Positions 8,041 to 16,005 of a stretch of 64,000 bases of DNA are shown in pieces. Source of the stretch: Chryseobacterium sp. GTDB lineage: Bacteria; Bacteroidota; Bacteroidia; Flavobacteriales; Weeksellaceae. Position 1 is the first letter of the stretch; every line of letters starts with the position of its first letter. A model generated the notes under the pieces. That model did no database searches. It saw only the letters and a program-made list of their open reading frames with translations, and was not told the origin of the DNA. The position numbers were made by a program, and so were the translations under genes. The stretch is taken from contig JAITMC010000021.1 in assembly GCA_031277615.1 (NCBI GenBank), positions 1 through 64,000 of the forward strand, written 5' to 3'.

Positions 8041-8080
8041 TAAAAAAAAGAATCTCAATGTTGAGACTCTTTTTTATTTT
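8041..8080 (-). terminator. Terminator of asd
   Basis: The stem AGTCTCAA..TTGAGATT (8051-8068) is flanked by a T run on either strand. It lies 7 bases past the asd stop codon on the minus strand. Confidence 0.8.
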
Positions 8081-8086
8081 GTTAGT

Positions 8087-9079
8087 TTAAACTAAGTTGT
8101 TGGCTGCTAAATATTCTGCGATCTGTACAGCATTCGTTGCGGCTCCTTTTCGCAGGTTGTCTGCTACGATCCAGAGATTGAGCGTTTTAGGCTGTGAAAG
8201 ATCCCGTCTTATCCTTCCTACAAAAACTTCGTCTTTGCCTTCTGAGTAGAGCGGCATCGGGTAGTGATTATTCTTTACATCATCCATCACCACTACGCCT
8301 GGAGTTTCGGATAAGATCTTTCTTACTTCATCAAGATCGAATTCATTTTCGAATTCAATATTCACACTTTCAGAATGGCCTCCCTGAACCGGAACTCTTA
8401 CTGCCGTTGCCGTCAGGTTGAACGTATCATCACCAAGAATTTTCTTAGGCTCTTTCATAAGCTTGATCTCTTCTTTCGTGTAATCGTCATCGCTGAATAC
8501 ATCACAGTGAGGAAGAGCATTTTTGAAGATATGGTAAGGATATACTTTCGCCACGGAATCATCTCCGCTGATCTCTGAATTGAGCTGGTCAACAGCCGCT
8601 TTACCGGTACCGGTTACCGACTGGTACGTGGAAACAACCACTCTTTTCAGATCATATTTTTTGTTCAAAGGTCCAAGAACCATGACCAGCTGAATGGTGG
8701 AACAGTTCGGATTGGCAATGATCTTATCTTCTTTGGTCAGTACATGGGCATTGATTTCCGGAACGACCAGTTTTTTATCAGGATCCATTCTCCACGCCGA
8801 GGAATTATCAATTACGGTTGTTCCTGCTTCAGCAAAAAGAGGTGCAAATTCAAGGGAAGTGGAACCTCCGGCAGAGAAAATAGCAATATCAGGTTTGGCA
8901 GCTATAGCGTCTTTCATGCTTACAATTGTAAATTCCTCCTGTTTATACTTCACCTTCTTGCCTACAGATTTCTCGGATGCTACCGGAATTAATTCTGTTA
9001 CAGGGAAGTTTCTCTCCTCCAAAACTTTAAGCATAACTTGTCCAACCATTCCTGTTGAACCTACTACAGCTACTTTCAT
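8087..9079 (-). CDS. asd: Aspartate-semialdehyde dehydrogenase
   Basis: A 330-residue NADPH-dependent enzyme that reduces aspartyl-4-phosphate to aspartate semialdehyde, the branch point to lysine/diaminopimelate, threonine and methionine. The nucleotide-binding loop VVGSTGMVGQ is at residues 4-13, the active-site cysteine is C126 in NPNCSTIQ, and the substrate-binding QSVTGTGKA and RVPVQGGHS segments follow at about 153 and 230. The length is normal. It stands alone with its own downstream terminator; no other aspartate-pathway gene is nearby. Confidence 0.96.
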   Translation of the reverse strand: MKVAVVGSTGMVGQVMLKVLEERNFPVTELIPVASEKSVGKKVKYKQEEFTIVSMKDAIAAKPDIAIFSAGGSTSLEFAPLFAEAGTTVIDNSSAWRMDPDKKLVVPEINAHVLTKEDKIIANPNCSTIQLVMVLGPLNKKYDLKRVVVSTYQSVTGTGKAAVDQLNSEISGDDSVAKVYPYHIFKNALPHCDVFSDDDYTKEEIKLMKEPKKILGDDTFNLTATAVRVPVQGGHSESVNIEFENEFDLDEVRKILSETPGVVVMDDVKNNHYPMPLYSEGKDEVFVGRIRRDLSQPKTLNLWIVADNLRKGAATNAVQIAEYLAANNLV

Positions 9080-9150
9080 TGATTTAATTAAAAATTTAAA
9101 GATTAAACTATGCTAAGTTAATTCATAAATGATAACTTATTTTTATGTTG

Positions 9151-9582
9151 TTAGGCCCCGAAGACTCTCGCCCAAGGGAACGCGAATGCAAATAAACCTG
9201 CCGCGATAAGACCCATGATCACAATTCCCAGAGAAATCGTATCGTTGGATTTTACTTTTTTGTTGATGATCGTCATCAATACCGCTGCAATAAGCATTGA
9301 AAATGGATGTTCTACATACTGGAATCTTAAGTCTGCATTTTTCATGACAGATCCCATATCCATTCCTTTGGTAAAGTTAATCACCAGCATGATGATTCCC
9401 AACAGGAACTGGATGTGGAAGAAGATCATTGTAAACAGCGTGGTCTTCTTCAAAAATTTGTTCACTTTGCCACTGAAGCCGAACATGGTTGCTAAAAGCG
9501 CAATAATAAATAATGCTACTAAAAGAAGCTCAAGATACCCGAATCCTTTGTGGGCATTCAGTAAAATTTTGTAAAAATCCAT
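9151..9582 (-). CDS. Small four-helix membrane protein, cytochrome b-like
   Basis: A 143-residue protein from ATG 9582 (MDFYKILLNAHKGFG). A longer frame to 9612 would start inside the promoter box at 9601-9608. Four membrane helices lie at about 13-32, 43-65, 83-103 and 112-135. Histidines at residue 11 (NAHKG), 47 (FFHIQFLLG) and 84 (EHPFSM) sit at helix edges. The pattern matches a family of small Bacteroidota proteins often labelled cytochrome B, but haem binding is not proven. No partner genes help define the role. Confidence 0.65.
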   Translation of the reverse strand: MDFYKILLNAHKGFGYLELLLVALFIIALLATMFGFSGKVNKFLKKTTLFTMIFFHIQFLLGIIMLVINFTKGMDMGSVMKNADLRFQYVEHPFSMLIAAVLMTIINKKVKSNDTISLGIVIMGLIAAGLFAFAFPWARVFGA

Positions 9583-9600
9583 AATCAATTTTTTTGTACA

Positions 9601-9608
9601 CAAATATA
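9601..9608 (-). promoter_or_regulatory. -7 promoter box of the small membrane protein gene
   Basis: TATATTTG on the minus strand, 18 bases upstream of the ATG at 9582. It sits just past the T run of the hairpin at 9611-9636. Confidence 0.55.
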
Positions 9609-9610
9609 AC

Positions 9611-9636
9611 AAAAAATCCCGGCGAAAAGCCGGGAT
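9611..9636 (-). terminator. Hairpin terminator insulating the promoter at 9601
   Basis: Perfect 7-bp GC stem (TCCCGGC/GCCGGGA, 9617-9635), followed on the minus strand by six T. It would stop transcripts that read through from the TonB receptor gene. Confidence 0.65.
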
Positions 9637-9873
9637 TGGTATGTATAAAATCTAATATTGTGTTAATTAGAACTTGAATGATAAGGGTGCGGGCTAAGTT
9701 TTTTTGAATTTATATAATTATTTAATTTTTTTCATAAGTAGGGTTGCTGTGTATTGCTTAATTGTTTGGAAATGCATCCGCTAATTCTACTTTTTGGTTG
9801 GATTTGTAATTTCGGATATCATCTCTTTTCATATTCAATAATATATTATCTTTTACATATTCTTTTCGGAAGG
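9637..9873. other. Gene-free stretch between two hairpins
   Basis: With the flanking terminators, a 314-bp gene-free interval (9613-9926). The 237 bases between the hairpins are AT-rich and hold no frame or RNA structure that I recognise. Confidence 0.4.
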
Positions 9874-9917
9874 ATATAACAAACAAAACCCGCACTGGCG
9901 GGTTTTGTTTGTTATAT
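9874..9917 (-). terminator. Long perfect hairpin after the TonB receptor gene
   Basis: A perfect 20-bp inverted repeat (9874-9893 with 9898-9917) and a four-base loop, beginning 10 bases past the receptor stop. The 3' arm is T-rich on the minus strand, as in a strong intrinsic terminator. Confidence 0.75.
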
Positions 9918-9926
9918 ATTTAAGTA

Positions 9927-12572
9927 TTAAAACTTAAATGCAATAGATGCTGACCAGGTAATTCCAGTTCCAAAATACACTTGGTTAGATGAATCTATAC
10001 CTTTATAAAGTGTTTTTTGATAGGCATCAAACTGTTGCTGTGCTGTTGCAGTTGCGCTGTCTTTAAAATCAGAAAGTTGTTTTGTGTGAACAGAAGTTCT
10101 GGCGTCAGAGATATAATCTGTGTCAAGTAAGTTATATACATTAACTCCAAATACAAAACTCTTCTTTTGATCTCTTAATTTTAAAGTATATGATGTTCCA
10201 ACATCAAAAAGGCTAAAGCTAGGGTACTTTAATGCTCCTTTTTTCGCAGTCTCACTTACTTCTCCATTTGGTCCTACTAAATAATCCTGATTAAAGCTTA
10301 CTCCTCCATAGTATCTGTCTGCATAAGTCCATGTACCATACACTGAAAGATTTTTAACAGGATTTACTGTTAATCCAAGAGAAGCAGTCGTTTGAGCGGC
10401 ATCTGAAACTTTTACTTTATCCATTGCAAAAGTTCTTCTATTACTTTGCCCTGCTGCTAACTGTACAGGCTGATCATTCTCGTCAAAAATCTCACCACTT
10501 GCATTACCTTTGTATTTCCAGTCTCCAAGAGATAACATACCATTAACAGTAATATAATTAGTGATTTTATAAGCTCCTTCAACTTCTACTCCCATATGAA
10601 CTTGTTGTATACCATCCATGTTGGCATAAGGGCGGGAAACAGGGTTGCCGTTAACATCGGTTAAGTTAGGAAGGTTTGTAAATCTTTGAAATCTGTCTTT
10701 CCATGAAGTATAATAAAGATTCACATTCATAGTAAGTTTGGAACTTCTGAAACCATATCCTAGTTCTCCACTCATTACCTTCTCATTGGTGAGATTGGTG
10801 TTAAGATTTTGGTTATTACTTGGATAAACTCCATAGTTATTAGGCTGTCTTTCATAGTATCCAATATTAGCAAAAACGTTATGATTCTCATTAATATTAT
10901 AGTTTACTCCCCCTTTTGCATTATATCCGAACAGATATTTGAAACCTGTTTTAGTATTCTGGATCTGATTGTTTTTAACTGTTACGCCATCAACAATCCA
11001 ATTGTCTATCCTTTGGAAGCCTTGTTCTGAAGCTGATCCTTGAATATAAGCTGAGAATTTTTCAGTAGAATACTCTAATTGTCCGAAGAAACCTCCCCAT
11101 AATACTTCTCCATTAAAGTTTCTGTATGCATATTGGGTGTCGTCTTTAGTAGCTTTTGCAAATGGATTGGCAGAAGGAACAGCATTGAAAGAATCTCTTA
11201 CTATATATCCGCCAGGATAATTTAGATTTCCTTTTTCCTGATATCCTGAAGCTCCTAAGAAATCAGTAACATATCCTGGGTGATATCCATAATAATATCT
11301 TCCATCAAAACCAACAGAGAAATTCCAGTTATCATTGATCTTATGTTGGAAATTAGTTAAAACTCCGTACCAGTTGTGTGAATTTACACTGGCTCTTCTT
11401 GTTAGTCCGTTACCAGATGTATTCAATCCAATTTCTCCATTTGTAGCAACTTTATTTGCTCCAAAATCTGAAACAGAGCCACCCTGATTCCAATTTGCAA
11501 TATCATCCCATCTGATAATTCCGTTAGCATCTCTTAATGGAGAGTTATCGGAGTAATTGGTATTTTTACCATTAATGGAGCCCAGCATTCCAGTTCCACC
11601 ACCTCTACCCCAAGAACCATACAATACTGTAGATAACCTAGACTTTGAGTCCATATTCCAGTCCCAGTTCAACATAGCGACAGGTTTACTGTACCAGTTT
11701 CTATTAGTTGAAAACTCCTGACCATTAAGGTATCCCCAGTTTGGATTGTATCTTCTATTTGGTTTTCCGTCTTTACCATATTTTAAGAAAGCAGATATAG
11801 GAGACTGGAAATTTTGGTCATGCCACTGTGGTGCACCAGTAAAAGTAAACTGAAGTTCATGTTTTTCACTAGGTTTATATCCTAAAGCGAAATAATAATT
11901 ATAAGCTTCTCCCTTACCTCCGTCAATATAACCATTAGTAGCGGTTCTGCTCATTAAAAATGATGTAGACCATCCGCTTTCGGTTCTACCAGTATTATAA
12001 GAAAATAAAGTTTTTAAAAACCCATCATTACCTACCCCAAGAGTTACGTTACCGCCTTGTTTTGCATCTGCTGATTTTGTTAGCATGTTAATCGTTCCTC
12101 CTACAGAAGCAATTGCTAATTTAGAAGCACCAAGTCCTCTTTGCATCTGCATAAATGTAGTTACATCGCTTAGCCCCTGCCAGTTAGACCAATATACTGT
12201 GCCTCCTTCCATGTCGTTAACGGGCATACCGTTAACCATTACCGCAGTATTTTTAGTATCAAATCCTCTAATTCTTAGTGATCCATCACCAAGACCACCT
12301 CCCCCTCTTGTTACATATACAGAAGGAGTAGATTTTAAAATCTCTGGAAATTCTTGGTTACCAAGTCTTTCTACAATCTGTGCAGATTTAATAGTAGAAA
12401 CAGCAACCGGTGTCTTTCTATCTTTCGCGATATCTGTTACACCTCTTAAGATTACCTCATCAATGTCTTTAGACGCAGATTTAATTGTGTCCTGAGTTTG
12501 TTGAGCGTAATAGATACTAGCTGTAGATAAAGTAATTACTGCAGTTAGCATCGATTTGTTGATTAATTTCAT
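9927..12572 (-). CDS. TonB-dependent outer-membrane receptor
   Basis: An 881-residue receptor. Residues 1-24 (MKLINKSMLTAVITLST..) are a signal peptide. A plug domain at about 38-160 includes VAVSTIKSAQIVERLG, the RIRGFDTKNTAVMVNG segment and GTINMLTK, followed by a 22-strand-type barrel of about 700 residues that ends in Phe (SASIAFKF), as outer-membrane barrels do. It lacks the N-terminal carboxypeptidase-like domain of SusC proteins and has no SusD partner, so it belongs with iron-, cobalamin- or small-molecule-type receptors rather than polysaccharide uptake. The substrate cannot be told. It is transcribed alone, with a strong terminator after it. The 209 bases between it and nadC show no riboswitch that I recognise. 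Confidence 0.93.
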   Translation of the reverse strand: MKLINKSMLTAVITLSTASIYYAQQTQDTIKSASKDIDEVILRGVTDIAKDRKTPVAVSTIKSAQIVERLGNQEFPEILKSTPSVYVTRGGGGLGDGSLRIRGFDTKNTAVMVNGMPVNDMEGGTVYWSNWQGLSDVTTFMQMQRGLGASKLAIASVGGTINMLTKSADAKQGGNVTLGVGNDGFLKTLFSYNTGRTESGWSTSFLMSRTATNGYIDGGKGEAYNYYFALGYKPSEKHELQFTFTGAPQWHDQNFQSPISAFLKYGKDGKPNRRYNPNWGYLNGQEFSTNRNWYSKPVAMLNWDWNMDSKSRLSTVLYGSWGRGGGTGMLGSINGKNTNYSDNSPLRDANGIIRWDDIANWNQGGSVSDFGANKVATNGEIGLNTSGNGLTRRASVNSHNWYGVLTNFQHKINDNWNFSVGFDGRYYYGYHPGYVTDFLGASGYQEKGNLNYPGGYIVRDSFNAVPSANPFAKATKDDTQYAYRNFNGEVLWGGFFGQLEYSTEKFSAYIQGSASEQGFQRIDNWIVDGVTVKNNQIQNTKTGFKYLFGYNAKGGVNYNINENHNVFANIGYYERQPNNYGVYPSNNQNLNTNLTNEKVMSGELGYGFRSSKLTMNVNLYYTSWKDRFQRFTNLPNLTDVNGNPVSRPYANMDGIQQVHMGVEVEGAYKITNYITVNGMLSLGDWKYKGNASGEIFDENDQPVQLAAGQSNRRTFAMDKVKVSDAAQTTASLGLTVNPVKNLSVYGTWTYADRYYGGVSFNQDYLVGPNGEVSETAKKGALKYPSFSLFDVGTSYTLKLRDQKKSFVFGVNVYNLLDTDYISDARTSVHTKQLSDFKDSATATAQQQFDAYQKTLYKGIDSSNQVYFGTGITWSASIAFKF

Positions 12573-12781
12573 AATCGTTAGTAATAATTAGATTTAATTT
12601 TCTGCAAAATTGGCAAAATAAAATTTAACTATTATTAACTGAATGTTAATTTTTAATCAATCTTAATAATATTTAAGTGTTTGATTTTCAGATTTATAAA
12701 CAAAAATTGAATTTTTGTATGAAAAAAATCATATTATTGAATTTTTAACAAACAGGGGGTGTTTTTATTAAAAATACAACG

Positions 12782-13642
12782 CTATTTCACCGCTTTGAGA
12801 CTCAAATCTATATTTTCTGCTGAGTGGGTAAGGGCTCCGGCAGAGATAAAAGTAACCCCTGTGGAGGCAATATCTTTTAACATTTCACGGGTAATTCCAC
12901 CGGATGCTTCAGACTCACATGCTCCATTGATCATTTCCACAGCCTGCTTCATGGTTGGCACATCCATATTGTCCAGCATAATTCTGTCGGCTTTTGCTTT
13001 GATGGCTTCCTGAACTTCTTCCAGATTCCTGGTTTCAACCTCTATTTTCAGTTTTTTCTTATGCTTTTTGATGTAGTCTTTAGCCATCTTTACAGCATTG
13101 GTAATACTTCCGTTATAGTCGATATGGTTGTCTTTCAGCATGATCATGTCATATAATCCGTAGCGGTGATTGGTTCCGCCGCCAATGGCCACGGCCCATT
13201 TTTCACAGATCCTGAAATTAGGGGTGGTTTTACGGGTATCCAGAAGTTTTGTTTTGGTTCCTACCAGTCGGGAATCCCAGTCGTGGGTAAGGGTGGCAAT
13301 ACCGCTCATTCGCTGCATGCAGTTCAGGATAAGCCTTTCAGTAGAAAGAATAGACCTTGCTTTTCCGGTTACAATAAATGCTACATCGCCAACTTTTGCC
13401 GTTGCTCCGTCTTTGATGAAGGTTTCAATCTTAAGGTTCTTATCAAATGTTTTGAAGATAAACTCGGCGAGTTCCACTCCTGCCAGAATGCAGTTCTGCT
13501 TGACCAGAAGCTTTGCACTCTGCTCCAGATCCTCCGGAATGGTGGAAAGGGTAGAGTGGTCGCCATCCTGAATATCTTCTTCCAGGGCATTTTTAATAAA
13601 CGTTTTTAATGCTTTATCGGTAACGTACTGAGGTCTTTTCAT
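12782..13642 (-). CDS. nadC: Nicotinate-nucleotide pyrophosphorylase (carboxylating)
   Basis: A 286-residue quinolinate phosphoribosyltransferase: it converts quinolinate and PRPP to nicotinate mononucleotide, CO2 and PPi in de novo NAD synthesis. Family motifs are EEDIQDGDHST at about 17-27, ERLILNCMQRMSGIAT near 102, the phosphate-binding LDTRKTTPNFR near 134, then IEVETRNLEE and ADRIMLDNMD in the C-terminal barrel. It starts 14 bases after nadB and shares its operon. nadA (quinolinate synthase), the intervening step, is not in this window. Confidence 0.96.
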   Translation of the reverse strand: MKRPQYVTDKALKTFIKNALEEDIQDGDHSTLSTIPEDLEQSAKLLVKQNCILAGVELAEFIFKTFDKNLKIETFIKDGATAKVGDVAFIVTGKARSILSTERLILNCMQRMSGIATLTHDWDSRLVGTKTKLLDTRKTTPNFRICEKWAVAIGGGTNHRYGLYDMIMLKDNHIDYNGSITNAVKMAKDYIKKHKKKLKIEVETRNLEEVQEAIKAKADRIMLDNMDVPTMKQAVEMINGACESEASGGITREMLKDIASTGVTFISAGALTHSAENIDLSLKAVK

Positions 13643-13656
13643 TATAATATGCTTTT

Positions 13657-15228
13657 TTAGGCTAAATCTTTATTGTAAAATGCTCCTTTGTTTTCTTTCA
13701 TTTCCATAGATTCGGTGATGATAAGATGGGCAACGGTGGTGAGGTTTCTTAATTCGGATAACTGAGGGGAAAGAATGGAGTAGCGGTAGATTTCATCTAC
13801 GGCGGCTGCAATTTCCTGATGTTTCTGAAGGGCCATATTTAAACGTCTGTTGCTTCTTACAATCCCGACAAGATCGCTCATCATTTCCTGAAGCTGTTTT
13901 CTCAGGTAGCTTACGATCACCATTTCGTCCATGATCTTCATGCCTTCCTCATTCCATTCCGGAACAGCTTTCAGATCATCAAAATTGAAATTGTTTTCAT
14001 TCAGGAGTGCTACGGTTTTCATCGCGGCATTATGTCCGAAGACAAGGCCTTCAAGAAGAGAGTTGGAAGCGAGTCTGTTGGCACCATGAAGTCCTGAGTT
14101 GGTGCATTCGCCTACAGCAAAAAGGTTTCTGATGGAAGACTGTCCATCTCTGTCCACTTCAATTCCGCCCATCAGGTAATGGCAGGCAGGAACTACGGGA
14201 ATCAGTTGGGTGAACGGATCAATTCCCTCATCTTTACATTTTTTATAGATGTTAGGGAAATGTTCGAGGAATTTTTCGTGATCCATTTCCCTGCAATCGA
14301 GTCCTACATACTCATCGCCGGAAATTTTCATTTCATTGTCGATGGCTCTGGCGACGATATCTCTGGAGGCTAATTCTTCACGCTCATCATATTTATGCAT
14401 GAACTTTTCGCCTTTTTTTGTTCTTAGCTTGGCGCCATCTCCACGCACAGCCTCTGAAATAAGGAAAAGCATCCCGTCTATTTTACTATAGAGTGCGGTA
14501 GGATGAAACTGGTAATACTGCATATTGGAAACCTTTCCTTTGGCACGGGCTACGAAAGCAATCCCGTCTCCGGTAGCAATAGTAGGATTGGTAGTATTTT
14601 TATAAACATGTCCTGCCCCACCGGTGGCTGCCAATGTGATTTTGGACGTAATCTTTTTGATTCTTTTTGATTTTTCATCCAGAATATAAGCGCCATAACA
14701 GTGGATGTCGCCTTCATTCAGTTCTTTTCCGGGAACGTGGTGCTGGGTAATGATATCAATGACGTAATGATGATCCAGGATTTCGATATTCGGACTGCTG
14801 TTGGCCGTTTCCAATAAGGCTCTTTCAATCTCGAATCCGGTAATGTCCTTATGGTGTACAATCCGGTTTTCGGTGTGGCCGCCTTCTCTTCCCAAAGCAA
14901 ATTTGCCGTTTTTCATATCAAAGTTGGCCCCCCATTCTACAATTTCGTTGAATCTGGCCGGAGCTTCTTTCACCACCATTTCCACCACATCGCGTTTGTT
15001 TTCGCCATCACCGGCACGCATAGTGTCTTCAATATGTTTATCGAAATTATCGTTTTGGAAATCTGTAACAACCGCCAGTCCGCCCTGGGCATATTTGGTA
15101 TTGCTTTCGTCTTCGTCAGATTTGGTTACGATGATGATTTTGGCATCAGGAAGCTGTTCAGAAACTTTTATGGCATAGGAAAGTCCCGAGATGCCGGAAC
15201 CAATTACTAATACATCCGCTTTTATCAT
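13657..15228 (-). CDS. nadB: L-aspartate oxidase
   Basis: A 523-residue FAD enzyme that oxidises L-aspartate to iminoaspartate, the first step of NAD synthesis. The dinucleotide loop VIGSGISGLSYA is at residues 7-18, AQGGLAVV at about 47, the FAD-contacting LAATGGAGHVYKNTTNP near 203, and HGANRLASNSLLEG near 378; the C-terminal helical domain is complete. Length is normal for NadB rather than for the succinate dehydrogenase flavoprotein. It lies between a nitroreductase gene (30 bases upstream) and nadC (14 bases downstream), all on the minus strand and probably one operon. Confidence 0.96.
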   Translation of the reverse strand: MIKADVLVIGSGISGLSYAIKVSEQLPDAKIIIVTKSDEDESNTKYAQGGLAVVTDFQNDNFDKHIEDTMRAGDGENKRDVVEMVVKEAPARFNEIVEWGANFDMKNGKFALGREGGHTENRIVHHKDITGFEIERALLETANSSPNIEILDHHYVIDIITQHHVPGKELNEGDIHCYGAYILDEKSKRIKKITSKITLAATGGAGHVYKNTTNPTIATGDGIAFVARAKGKVSNMQYYQFHPTALYSKIDGMLFLISEAVRGDGAKLRTKKGEKFMHKYDEREELASRDIVARAIDNEMKISGDEYVGLDCREMDHEKFLEHFPNIYKKCKDEGIDPFTQLIPVVPACHYLMGGIEVDRDGQSSIRNLFAVGECTNSGLHGANRLASNSLLEGLVFGHNAAMKTVALLNENNFNFDDLKAVPEWNEEGMKIMDEMVIVSYLRKQLQEMMSDLVGIVRSNRRLNMALQKHQEIAAAVDEIYRYSILSPQLSELRNLTTVAHLIITESMEMKENKGAFYNKDLA

Positions 15229-15258
15229 AGGCTTGCTTTAGGTACAATCGTTTAAATA

Positions 15259-15885
15259 TTAAATAAATTTAAACAATTTTTCGTTTGGTTTTCTTACTTT
15301 TTTCATGTGCTGGAAGTGATCTTCTTCAGAACGGTAACCTAAAGCCAGGGTAACGGTTACTTTTTCTGTTTCGGGATTGATGTTCAGGATTTCTTCTATG
15401 AGCTCCTGCCTGAAGCCTTCCATGGGACATGAGTCTATATTTTCGATCGCGGCGGCATACATCAGGTTGGCCAGTACGATATAAGACTGCTTTTCTGCCC
15501 AGGTGAAAATTTCATCCTGTGTCTTTTGGCTGATATGCTGGTTGATGCTTTTTTTGAAAAGATCAAGATTTTCAAGAGGGGTTTCCCTTACTTCGGAAAT
15601 ATGCTTGAAATATCCCCGGATATAATTTTCCTCAATGGTTTTTTTGGAAATAATGACAATGAGATGAGAGCAGGTGGAAATCTGTGAAGGATTGTAAAAC
15701 GCCGGAATCAGCTTCTGTTTCATTTCTTCACTTTCAACAACAAGGATTTTATAGGGTTGAAGCCCCAGCGAACTGGCCGACAGTTTTCCCGACTCAAGAA
15801 TGTTGAGTAGGGCTTCCTGAGGGATGCTCTCATGATTAAATTTCTTCACAGAATATCTTCTGCTTAAAGCTTCCAAATAATTCAT
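15259..15885 (-). CDS. NAD(P)H-dependent nitroreductase-family oxidoreductase
   Basis: A 208-residue flavoprotein of the nitroreductase fold. The FMN-phosphate binding RRYSVKKF lies at residues 9-16, SSLGLQPYKILVV at about 38, and SCPMEGF near 152 with the C-terminal ALGYRSEEDH. Such enzymes transfer electrons from NAD(P)H to quinones or nitroaromatics. The start at 15885 is fixed by a TAAATTTG box 5 bases upstream. It heads the likely operon with nadB and nadC, which may reflect convenience of expression rather than a role in NAD synthesis. The physiological acceptor is unknown. Confidence 0.88.
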   Translation of the reverse strand: MNYLEALSRRYSVKKFNHESIPQEALLNILESGKLSASSLGLQPYKILVVESEEMKQKLIPAFYNPSQISTCSHLIVIISKKTIEENYIRGYFKHISEVRETPLENLDLFKKSINQHISQKTQDEIFTWAEKQSYIVLANLMYAAAIENIDSCPMEGFRQELIEEILNINPETEKVTVTLALGYRSEEDHFQHMKKVRKPNEKLFKFI

Positions 15886-15889
15886 AGGA

Positions 15890-15897
15890 CAAATTTA
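15890..15897 (-). promoter_or_regulatory. -7 promoter box of the nitroreductase-nadB-nadC unit
   Basis: TAAATTTG on the minus strand, ending 5 bases upstream of the ATG at 15885; transcription would begin at or inside the start region. Confidence 0.6.
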
Positions 15898-15945
15898 AGC
15901 ATTGAATGTGAATAAAGGATGCTTAAAACCAAATATCTCCGGCAT

Positions 15946-15977
15946 AAAAAGATCACTCCCGGATTATGAAGTGATCT
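15946..15977 (-). terminator. Terminator of lectin-headed gene 1
   Basis: The stem GATCACT/AGTGATC (15951-15957, 15970-15976) is followed on the minus strand by five T. It is related in sequence to the hairpins after the other array genes. Confidence 0.7.
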
Positions 15978-16005
15978 GTCTTTGATTAAAATTGTTAATA
16001 ATGAA

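Noticed and set aside
12573-12781. Possible riboswitch near the TonB receptor and nadC genes
   Set aside because: AT-rich only; no conserved motif or stable fold is visible by eye.
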